The translations under genes were made by a program, and so were the position numbers. A stretch of 64,000 nucleotides of DNA from positions 1,178,001 through 1,242,000 of the forward strand of contig NZ_FOZM01000001.1 in assembly GCF_900114675.1 (NCBI RefSeq), read 5' to 3'. The notes under the pieces are model-generated. The model had not been told where the DNA came from and searched no databases. It worked only from the letters and a program-made list of their open reading frames with translations. This stretch comes from Yoonia litorea. GTDB taxonomy: Bacteria; Pseudomonadota; Alphaproteobacteria; Rhodobacterales; Rhodobacteraceae. Position 1 is the stretch's first letter, and each line of letters opens with the position of its first letter. Shown piece by piece: positions 50,390 to 57,859 of this stretch.

Positions 50390-51331
50390 TTAGCTATTAA
50401 ACCTGTAGTCTTGTTCGATTTGCAGGCCGATCTGTGCATTGTCGTTGATAACGCTCGTCAAGAATTCGTGCAGCCCCTCATCAAAGATCGACCCGATATC
50501 GCGGTTGCGCAGTCGCTCTGACAGGCGCCGCGCAAGGATCAGCGATTCTTTGGGTTCGTCATCATCCGCGCCCAGATATTCAAGGTTGGCCAAGAGCTTC
50601 CCAACGCAGAAGCGCAGTGACCGCGGCATCCGCCCGTCAAGAATGAGGAAGTTCGCAATCGCAGGTGCAGTGAAATCCTCGTCCACGGCCCACCGGAACG
50701 ACCGGTGCGCGGAAACCGACCTCAGGATCGTCTCCCATTGGACATTATCGAGACGGCTGCCAACAAAAGAGGATGCCGGAAGAAGCGCGAAGTATTTCAC
50801 ATCCATGATGCGCGCAGTGCTGTCCATACGCTCGACGAAGGTGCCCAGACGACAGAAGTCATAGATATCGTTGCGCAGCATTGTCCCATGCAATGCACCG
50901 CGCACCACAGCCGATTGCTGTCGGATGCTGGCAAGCACTGCTGGCAATTCGGTTTGCGGAATTGGCTCTTTGAGAAGTTTGGTCAGCACCATCCACGTCT
51001 CATTGACACTGGTCCACACCTCTGTCGTCAAAGCAGTTCTGACCAGACGCGCATTGTCGCGCGCTGATTTGATCACCGACAAGACCGAGCTTGGGTTTTC
51101 GGGATCGCGCAAAAGAAAATCGACAACCTGTTCGCTGTCATAGGCGTCATAACGCGCTTCGAAGGCGGCTTGTGCGGCAGAGGTTGCAATGACCGAGCGC
51201 CATTCCGACTCCGCACTGTTTGAGCGTGTCAGCGCGATACGAAACCCGGCATCCACCAATCGTGCCGTATTTTCGGCCCGCTCAAGAGTGCGGAACATCC
51301 AATAAAGACCGCCTGCGGTTTTTCCCAGCAT
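50390..51331 (-). CDS. Alpha-E domain protein
   Basis: A 313-residue, almost entirely helical protein of the alpha-E family (COG2307), recognisable by MLGKTAGGLYWMFRTLERAENTARLVD at the N terminus and the late FCVGKLLANLEYLG. The family has no known enzyme activity; it occurs as a partner, or as a fusion, of the circularly permuted ATP-grasp protein. It starts one base after that gene's stop, so the products are likely made in fixed ratio. Confidence 0.92.
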   Translation of the reverse strand: MLGKTAGGLYWMFRTLERAENTARLVDAGFRIALTRSNSAESEWRSVIATSAAQAAFEARYDAYDSEQVVDFLLRDPENPSSVLSVIKSARDNARLVRTALTTEVWTSVNETWMVLTKLLKEPIPQTELPAVLASIRQQSAVVRGALHGTMLRNDIYDFCRLGTFVERMDSTARIMDVKYFALLPASSFVGSRLDNVQWETILRSVSAHRSFRWAVDEDFTAPAIANFLILDGRMPRSLRFCVGKLLANLEYLGADDDEPKESLILARRLSERLRNRDIGSIFDEGLHEFLTSVINDNAQIGLQIEQDYRFNS

Positions 51332-51332
51332 A

Positions 51333-52757
51333 TTAGTCTTCCAGTATCCAAGTGTCTTTTGTGCCGCCGCCCTGGCTTGAGTTCACCACAAGGCTGCCTT
51401 CGGTCAGTGCAACGCGGGTCAATCCGCCGGGTGTGATGTTCACACCTTCCGGCGAGACAAGCGCGAAGGGGCGCAGGTCAACGTGACGCGGCGCCAGACC
51501 GCTTTCGGTAAAGATCGGCACGGTTGATAGCGAAAGCGTAGGTTGCGCGATGTAGTTCGCAGCATGCGCTTTCAGCTTGTCGGCGAATTCTGCCAGCTCC
51601 TTTTTGCTCGCGGCCGGTCCGACAAGCATCCCGTAGCCACCGGAGCCATGGACCTCTTTGACGACAAGCTCTGACAGATTATCCAAAACGTAAGCCAGTG
51701 TATCCGACTCGGAGCAGCGGAACGTCTGCACATTCTTCAGGATCGCCTTTTCCCCGGTGTAAAACTGCACAATATCAGGGATATAGCTGTAGATCGCCTT
51801 ATCATCGGCAATCCCTGTGCCCGGCGCATTTGCAATGGTGATGTTGCCGGCGCGATAGACGTCCATGATACCCGGAACACCCAGCATCGACTGCGGGTTG
51901 AAGGTCAAAGGATCAAGAAAATCATCGTCGACGCGGCGGTAGATGACATCAATGCGCTTGTATCCGCGGGTTGTCCGCATCGCGATATGCCCGTCAACGA
52001 CACGCAGATCGTGCCCCTCAACCAGTTCGACCCCCATTTGATCAGCAAGGAAGCTATGCTCGTAGTAGGCCGAGTTATGAATGCCAGGGGTGAGTACGGC
52101 GACGGTTGGTTTTCCCTCGCAAGACCGCGGCGCACATGCCGCAAGCGAGCGTCTGAGGGATTTGGGGTAATCGCTGACCCGCTGCACTTTGATCTTGCTG
52201 AAAAGCTCAGGGAACATTTGCAGCATCGTTTCACGGTTCTCAAGCATATAGCTGACGCCTGAGGGTGTCCGTGCATTGTCTTCGAGGACGTAAAAATCAT
52301 CAGGTCCGGTGCGCACGATATCCGTGCCGACGATATGCGTATAGACATCCCCGGGCGGGATAAATCCGATCATCTGAGGCAGAAACGCATCATTCTGCTG
52401 GATCAGTTCAATCGGTAAAATGCCGGCTTTCAGGATTTCCTGACGATTGTAGATGTCATGCAGAAACGCATTGATCGCACGGACACGTTGCTCGATCCCT
52501 TTGGCAAGCTTTGTCCATTCATAGTTTGATAAGATGCGTGGCACCAAATCAAACGGGATCAGGCGTTCTTCCGCGTCAGCCTGACCGTAGACATTGAATG
52601 TGATCCCGGTTCGGCGAAAGAAAGCCTCGGCCTCTTGAGCTTTACTCTGCAGGCGCGTTGCATCCTGCGCACGGAACCATTGATCATAGTCCCCGTAAGG
52701 ACCGCGAGCGATGCCATCTTCAGACATCTCATCAAAAAAGCGCATGTCTTTTATCAT
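51333..52757 (-). CDS. Circularly permuted ATP-grasp type 2 protein
   Basis: A 474-residue protein of the COG2308 type. Landmarks are RTGITFNVYGQADAEERLIPFDLVPRI, the ATP-grasp-like FYVLEDNARTPSGVSYMLENRE, and a late KEVHGSGGYGMLVGP. ATP-grasp enzymes join a carboxylate to an amine via acyl phosphate; prediction studies place this family in peptide-bond or amide formation. It is the first gene of the Anbu operon, with an FNR-like site 40-53 bases upstream of its ATG. Confidence 0.92.
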   Translation of the reverse strand: MIKDMRFFDEMSEDGIARGPYGDYDQWFRAQDATRLQSKAQEAEAFFRRTGITFNVYGQADAEERLIPFDLVPRILSNYEWTKLAKGIEQRVRAINAFLHDIYNRQEILKAGILPIELIQQNDAFLPQMIGFIPPGDVYTHIVGTDIVRTGPDDFYVLEDNARTPSGVSYMLENRETMLQMFPELFSKIKVQRVSDYPKSLRRSLAACAPRSCEGKPTVAVLTPGIHNSAYYEHSFLADQMGVELVEGHDLRVVDGHIAMRTTRGYKRIDVIYRRVDDDFLDPLTFNPQSMLGVPGIMDVYRAGNITIANAPGTGIADDKAIYSYIPDIVQFYTGEKAILKNVQTFRCSESDTLAYVLDNLSELVVKEVHGSGGYGMLVGPAASKKELAEFADKLKAHAANYIAQPTLSLSTVPIFTESGLAPRHVDLRPFALVSPEGVNITPGGLTRVALTEGSLVVNSSQGGGTKDTWILED

Positions 52758-52796
52758 GACTGAAAGGTAAATCAGATTTCAGTAAGTGCAACGCGA

Positions 52797-52810
52797 TTGA
52801 TATAAATCAC
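52797..52810. promoter_or_regulatory. FNR/FnrL-like site upstream of the Anbu operon
   Basis: TTGAT-ATAA-ATCAC matches the FNR consensus TTGAT-N4-ATCAA except for the last base. It lies in the only non-coding stretch before the ATP-grasp gene, consistent with oxygen control of the operon. A role is inferred from the match and position. Confidence 0.5.
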
Positions 52811-52855
52811 AACGTTTAGTTGAGCATCAGTGGCCAAATGCCTAAAAACGCGGCA

Positions 52856-54172
52856 TTATTTTGCAAGGACCAATTCGGCTTTCAATCCGCCCAAGCTCGC
52901 GCTTTCCCCTAAACGCAACACACCGCCATGACTTCGCGCGATATCGGCGACGATTGAAAGGCCAAGCCCGACGCCACTTCCCTTGTCCTGATTTCGCGCG
53001 GGATCAAGCCTGACGAAGGGACTAAGAGCCTCTTCGTAACGGTCAGGGGGAATCCCGGGTCCGTTGTCCTCAACTGTGAACCTGACGGCGCGGTCGGTCA
53101 CGCTGATACCGATCTGGGCTTTTGTGCCATAGCGCAGAGCGTTGCCAATCAGGTTATCCAATGCGCGGCGGACCGCCAGCGGACGCATGCTGACAGGATC
53201 ATCGGGGCCTTGCATCGGCAGCAGTGTGACGTCCTGATCCATCCGCAAGGCATCCGCCAAGACCAAATCCGCGATCTCACTGGGGCGGACTTTCTCGGCG
53301 ACGTTGCCTGCATCACTGCGCGCAAAATCCAGAAACGCGTTCAGGAGCCGTTCCATGTCATCAACATCCCTGAGCAATGGCGCGGCCTCCTTTTCGTCAA
53401 TCATCGAAAGCCCAAGGCGCATTCGGGTGAGGGGTGACCGCAGATCATGGCTCACGCCTGAAAGCATCATCGTGCGCGACTGCGCCTGCCGCTCCAACCT
53501 GTTGCGCATATCAAGGAAGGCCGTTCCAGCCGCCCTGACCTCAACTGCCCCTGTCGGTGTGAACGGGGTGATCCGGCCCTTGCCGTAGTCTGTGGCGGCA
53601 CGGGCCATGCGCTTGATCGGGCGCAATTGGTTGCGCAAAAAGAAATACGCAACTGCAGTCATGATCCCGCCGAGAACTACCATGATCACGAGCAGCTGAT
53701 GCGGGTTGGAGGCCGACACCCGCTGTCTGCGAAAGGAAATCTCCATCGGACCATGCCGTGTTTCGGCCCAAAGCAGGACGCGCCGTCTGTCAGCAAGGCT
53801 CACCGTGATCAATGATGGCACGCCCTCTCGCAGGGTTTCGATCACCATGCTTCCGGTCAGGTCCTCAAAGGGTTTGATGTCCGCGTCGAGCACCTGATCT
53901 GCTGGTAACTCTGTCTCAATCTCAAGAGGATCGCCGAGCTGTCTGACAGCCAGCAAAGCGGCGTCTGCTGTTTCTGCGGCGTTTGCAGTGTCGATCAGAA
54001 AACGCAATTCGATATTCATCGCGCTTGTCATCAGGCGCGTCACACCATCAAAGTGGCGCTGAATAAACACAACAGAGACAAGCAATTGCAGAAACACGAT
54101 CGGCATCACGAGAATAAGCGCAGCACGGGCATAAATCCCGCGCGGCATATAATTCTTGAGCCATCCAAACAT
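52856..54172 (-). CDS. EnvZ-like sensor histidine kinase (orphan)
   Basis: A 438-residue kinase with transmembrane helices at about 17-37 and 160-179, a periplasmic domain between them, a HAMP linker (LRPIKRMARAATDYGKG), the histidine box LSGVSHDLRSPLTRMRLGLSM (H242) and an ATPase domain with NLIGNALRYG, DNGPGIP and GSGVGLGLSI. The histidine box is of the EnvZ type. No response-regulator gene is adjacent, so its partner is elsewhere; an OmpR homologue is the expected one. Confidence 0.9.
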   Translation of the reverse strand: MFGWLKNYMPRGIYARAALILVMPIVFLQLLVSVVFIQRHFDGVTRLMTSAMNIELRFLIDTANAAETADAALLAVRQLGDPLEIETELPADQVLDADIKPFEDLTGSMVIETLREGVPSLITVSLADRRRVLLWAETRHGPMEISFRRQRVSASNPHQLLVIMVVLGGIMTAVAYFFLRNQLRPIKRMARAATDYGKGRITPFTPTGAVEVRAAGTAFLDMRNRLERQAQSRTMMLSGVSHDLRSPLTRMRLGLSMIDEKEAAPLLRDVDDMERLLNAFLDFARSDAGNVAEKVRPSEIADLVLADALRMDQDVTLLPMQGPDDPVSMRPLAVRRALDNLIGNALRYGTKAQIGISVTDRAVRFTVEDNGPGIPPDRYEEALSPFVRLDPARNQDKGSGVGLGLSIVADIARSHGGVLRLGESASLGGLKAELVLAK

Positions 54173-54216
54173 AGCGCCAAGCTAACCTCAGCGTCTGACA
54201 AGCGAAAGAGCCTGCG

Positions 54217-55113
54217 ATGACAGATGCCGTTGTCTATGGGGAACCGACAAGCGTTGCGTCGGGCGTTGCGCGGATCATTGCGCCCAACCCCTCCCCCATG
54301 ACCCACTGGGGCACAAATACGTTTCTGGTCGGGACCGATGCGCTGGTTGTGATCGACCCGGGCCCGATGCTGGAAGCGCACCATACCGCGATCACAAAAG
54401 CTGTATCCGGCAGACCGGTGACGCATATTCTGGTCACGCATAGTCACTTGGACCATTCACCGCTCGCCAAGCGGCTCTCGGACGATCTTCGCGCACCAAT
54501 CTGTGCCTTCGGTCCAAGCGGCACGGGGCGGCGCCCCATTATGCAGGAACTGGCTGATGGTGGGATGATTGGTGGTGGCGAGGGCGTTGATCCTGATTTC
54601 GCACCACATGTGCTTTTGCGGGATCGTGACACGATCGAGACTGGCGCGGGGCAAATCACGGCAATCCATACGCCGGGTCACTATGGAAACCACATGAGCT
54701 TCCAGTGGCGTGACCTTGTTTTTTGTGGGGATCACGTGATGGGATGGGCGAGTTCGTTGGTGTCACCACCGGATGGCGACCTTTCGGATTTTCTTGCATC
54801 CTGCGACACGCTGGCCAGGTGCGACGCAACTCGTTTTCTTTCAGGGCATGGTGATGCGATCCTCGACCCGGTCGCGCGTCTGGATTGGCTTGTTCAACAC
54901 CGTCAGTCCCGGACGGATGCAATCATGCACCTCCTTCAGGGCGGACCGGCCTCTGCCGCTGATCTCACCATCAAGATCTATCATGACACCCCCGCCGCGT
55001 TGTTGCCTGCGGCGGAGCGGAACGTCCTCGCCCATCTGATTTATTTGACCGAGCAAGACCGCATCAGGCCAATCGCAGATCTTCATGCAGGGGGATCGTT
55101 TCGCCTGAATTGA
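54217..55113 (+). CDS. MBL-fold metallo-hydrolase (LACTB2-like)
   Basis: A 298-residue metallo-beta-lactamase-fold enzyme. The first zinc motif HSHLDHS is at about residues 75-81, followed by HTPGHYGNHMSF, CGDHVMGW, and the C-terminal GHGD histidine, then a winged-helix-like tail (RTDAIMHLLQGG). This layout is that of LACTB2/hydroxyacyl-hydrolase relatives. Nuclease or thioester substrates are possible; the true substrate is unknown. Divergent from the kinase gene by 44 bases and upstream of tRNA-Asn. Confidence 0.88.
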   Translation: MTDAVVYGEPTSVASGVARIIAPNPSPMTHWGTNTFLVGTDALVVIDPGPMLEAHHTAITKAVSGRPVTHILVTHSHLDHSPLAKRLSDDLRAPICAFGPSGTGRRPIMQELADGGMIGGGEGVDPDFAPHVLLRDRDTIETGAGQITAIHTPGHYGNHMSFQWRDLVFCGDHVMGWASSLVSPPDGDLSDFLASCDTLARCDATRFLSGHGDAILDPVARLDWLVQHRQSRTDAIMHLLQGGPASAADLTIKIYHDTPAALLPAAERNVLAHLIYLTEQDRIRPIADLHAGGSFRLN

Positions 55114-55164
55114 CGGGAGCCGATGTCGCAAAAAATTCTTTCGCGAAAACGTCGCAAAAGGCTC

Positions 55165-55193
55165 TGGACGAGGTGGAATCGCATTGCTATACG
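55165..55193 (+). promoter_or_regulatory. Likely promoter of tRNA-Asn
   Basis: TGGACG (55165-55170) and TATACG (55188-55193) with a 17-base spacer; the -10 box ends 11 bases before the mature 5' end, as expected for a tRNA gene with a short leader. Confidence 0.55.
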
Positions 55194-55204
55194 ACGCCTC
55201 GTGT

Positions 55205-55279
55205 TCCGACGTAGCTCAGCGGTAGAGCAGTTGACTGTTAATCAATTGGTCGTAGGTTCGATCCCTACCGTCGGAGCCA
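55205..55279 (+). tRNA. tRNA-Asn(GTT)
   Basis: A 75-base cloverleaf with encoded CCA. Acceptor TCCGACG pairs with CGTCGGA, D arm GCTC...GAGC, anticodon loop CTGTTAA gives GTT, and T loop GGTTCGATCC. Discriminator G. Confidence 0.97.
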
Positions 55280-55384
55280 AAATCACCCTTGAGAGATTTG
55301 GCGATCAGGCTTCAAGCCCACACACGGCGTGCTGTTGCTCTGGCGGCTGGCACCTTTCAATTCCGCGACATCCCTGAGCGGTGA

Positions 55385-57742
55385 TCAGAACTCTTCCCAG
55401 AATGACTCATCCCGTTTTAAGGCGGCCTGACCTGATACAGCGGTTTGACCTGCTGGTCTTTGCGGTATTGCGTCGGTATCGCTTCTGTGCGCTGCCGCAT
55501 TCAACTCCTCAGCCGTATCTTGTGCGAATGCGTTAAGGGTTTTCGTCCCGCCTTCCAGTTTGAAGCCACGGACCAGATCGATTAGCTCTCGCGAGTCGCC
55601 GTTGAGAGCGTGGCTTGAGGCGGTCTGTTCCTCCACCATCGCCGCGTTTTGCTGTGTGACTTTATCTAACTGGGTCACACCGATGTTGATCTCGCCAAGG
55701 CCGATGGATTGTTCCTCGGCACCAGAGGCGATGTCACCGATCAGTTCCGATATGTGATCAATATGGCTTGCGATCCGTGTCAGGACCTGCCCTGCTTCAC
55801 CAACCAGTTCGACACCATCGGTCACCTGATGCGCACTTTGACTGATTAGCGCCTTGATCTGTTTGGCCGCCTCTGACGATCGTTGCGCCAATGCGCGCAC
55901 CTCAGATGCGACAACGGCAAATCCACGCCCTGCCTCACCGGCTCTGGCAGCTTCGACGCCTGCATTTAGCGCCAGCAGATTTGTCTGAAAGGCAATGTCG
56001 TCAATCACGCCGATAATCTTGGAGATTTCCTCGGATGAAGCCGCGATATCGTTCATGGCCTGAACTGCGCTCTGTACGACGGGCTTGCTGTCTTCTGCGT
56101 CTTTACTTGCATCGGTCACTCGTGATGCGACCTCTTTTGCGCCGCTGGCAGCCGATCTGACGCTTGCGGTCATTTCGTCAAGTGCAGCAGCGGTTTCTTC
56201 AAGCGTTGCGGCCTGATTTTCTGTGCGCCTTGAAAGATCGTCGGAGGCCTGGCTCATGCTTTCTGCGCGGCTTCTGACATCGCCTGCACGATCAACCAGA
56301 GACCCAAGGGTCGCGTTCAGAGTGTCGACGGTCTCGTTGAAATCCTGCCTGAGTTGATCGTAATCCCCGTCAAACCTCGTCGTGATGCGATGCGTGAGAT
56401 CGCCATCAGAGAGGTGTTTGAGTGCCTCGCTCAAACGGTCGACGATCTTTCTCTGGGCATTTTGCAGCGCCAGCCGTTCATCCTCTGCCGCATCGGAGGC
56501 GCGAAGCTTGTCGCGAAAATCAAGCAAGGCATTGGAGAGAACGCCGATTTCATCTTTGCGGTCTTTTTCGTCCAAAGTGATTTCGTAGTCCTTTTCAGAG
56601 ACTTTGCGCATCGCAAGGCTCAACCGGCTTAATGGTGTGACAAACGCCCGCGCCGCCAGCCAGCCGACAAAAATACTAACCCCTGCCGCTAAAAGCGTAA
56701 CGATGATCATCTTGTTTCTGACGGCGGCAATGGGTGCGTTGACCTCTTCAACGGTCATTTCGCTGATAAGCCCCCATTGCCTGTCGAATACGTCCACGAG
56801 ACGTGAAAGTGTATAGACGGTTTCACCAGACAGGTTTTCCGAACGGGTCATCGCAAGCGTATCCGGGCGCAACGCTGCATCAGCGTGCCTCAGATCGCTC
56901 ACATCAGCCAACGTCTGAAAACCATCCGGAAATCGCGACGCGCTGCGTGTCAGAAGGTCGGGACCAATCAGATAAACCTCACCCGTCTCGCCAAGCCCAA
57001 GTGGGTTCGCGACGATCCGCGCGATGAGTTCAATTGGGATCTGGACGGCCACAACGCCAAGTGTCGCGCCGGTTTCATCGACAACAGGTGTCGCGACAAA
57101 GCCTGCAGGCGCGTTCAGACTTGGCGCATAAGGAGTGAAATCGGCGAAATAAACCTGACCTTGCAGCCCATCGCGCGCGCGCACAAAAACCTCGGCCAGT
57201 CCCGATGATGCAAAAGGCCCGTTAACAAAATTCGTGGCGTAATCGCTTTCCTTGTAAACTGAATAGATCAGATCCCCCTGCCCGTTGAACAAGAAGAAAT
57301 CATAAAACCCAGAAGAATCCTTAATATCGCGAAAGTGCGGGTGAAAGCGGGCGTGTTGAAAATGGTATGGGATCGGCTCCGGCGCCTGATCATAGAGATC
57401 TTTTGCACCCGCGGGATTTGGGTTTTCGTTAATATAGGCCGCTTGCAAACCATCTGGATCGATCATGAGGCCGTAAGCGCTGTCGAATGCAGAAACAGCG
57501 GCCACAACAGTCGGGTCCGATCCATAACTGGCCACCTGCCTGCCAAGGTTGTCGAACCAAACCTCCAATCCTTCGGCACGGCTTTCGCTGATCACGCGAA
57601 ACGCCCGCGATGTTTCTGCCTGAATATTGTCTTCGAAATCTTCATAGCTGATGAAAGCAATGCTCAAGCTCGACGCAAGACACAGCAAAACAATCATTGC
57701 AGGGAGTTTTCGCGCGATTGGGAGTTTGGAGAGAAATTGCAT
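55385..57742 (-). CDS. Methyl-accepting chemotaxis protein
   Basis: A 785-residue chemoreceptor: transmembrane helix at about 12-32, a large periplasmic Cache-type ligand domain (about 33-340), a second helix near 345-367, HAMP repeats, and a long signalling coiled coil with the conserved tip IIGVIDDIAFQTNLLALNAGVEAARAGE. The C terminus ends ESFWEEF, an xWxxF tether of the kind that docks CheR/CheB. I choose ATG 57742, with GAGG upstream, over the TTG at 57757. A perfect CtrA box lies 49 bases before the start, placing it in the motility regulon by inference. Confidence 0.95.
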   Translation of the reverse strand: MQFLSKLPIARKLPAMIVLLCLASSLSIAFISYEDFEDNIQAETSRAFRVISESRAEGLEVWFDNLGRQVASYGSDPTVVAAVSAFDSAYGLMIDPDGLQAAYINENPNPAGAKDLYDQAPEPIPYHFQHARFHPHFRDIKDSSGFYDFFLFNGQGDLIYSVYKESDYATNFVNGPFASSGLAEVFVRARDGLQGQVYFADFTPYAPSLNAPAGFVATPVVDETGATLGVVAVQIPIELIARIVANPLGLGETGEVYLIGPDLLTRSASRFPDGFQTLADVSDLRHADAALRPDTLAMTRSENLSGETVYTLSRLVDVFDRQWGLISEMTVEEVNAPIAAVRNKMIIVTLLAAGVSIFVGWLAARAFVTPLSRLSLAMRKVSEKDYEITLDEKDRKDEIGVLSNALLDFRDKLRASDAAEDERLALQNAQRKIVDRLSEALKHLSDGDLTHRITTRFDGDYDQLRQDFNETVDTLNATLGSLVDRAGDVRSRAESMSQASDDLSRRTENQAATLEETAAALDEMTASVRSAASGAKEVASRVTDASKDAEDSKPVVQSAVQAMNDIAASSEEISKIIGVIDDIAFQTNLLALNAGVEAARAGEAGRGFAVVASEVRALAQRSSEAAKQIKALISQSAHQVTDGVELVGEAGQVLTRIASHIDHISELIGDIASGAEEQSIGLGEINIGVTQLDKVTQQNAAMVEEQTASSHALNGDSRELIDLVRGFKLEGGTKTLNAFAQDTAEELNAAAHRSDTDAIPQRPAGQTAVSGQAALKRDESFWEEF

Positions 57743-57790
57743 ACCAGCCTCGAACAACGGTTTCCGGCGGCAGGATTAGACGCAATGGTC

Positions 57791-57805
57791 TTAAAATCGG
57801 TTTAA
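57791..57805. promoter_or_regulatory. Perfect CtrA box TTAA-N7-TTAA upstream of the chemoreceptor
   Basis: TTAA (57791-57794), seven bases, TTAA (57802-57805): an exact match to the CtrA full-site core in a GC-rich intergenic region, 49 bases from the chemoreceptor start. CtrA control of chemotaxis genes is established in Rhodobacteraceae; binding here is inferred. Confidence 0.65.
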
Positions 57806-57859
57806 ACGAGGGGTCGAATTTGAGTGGTGCGCAATTTGCCTTGCGACATGCGGGAAGTG

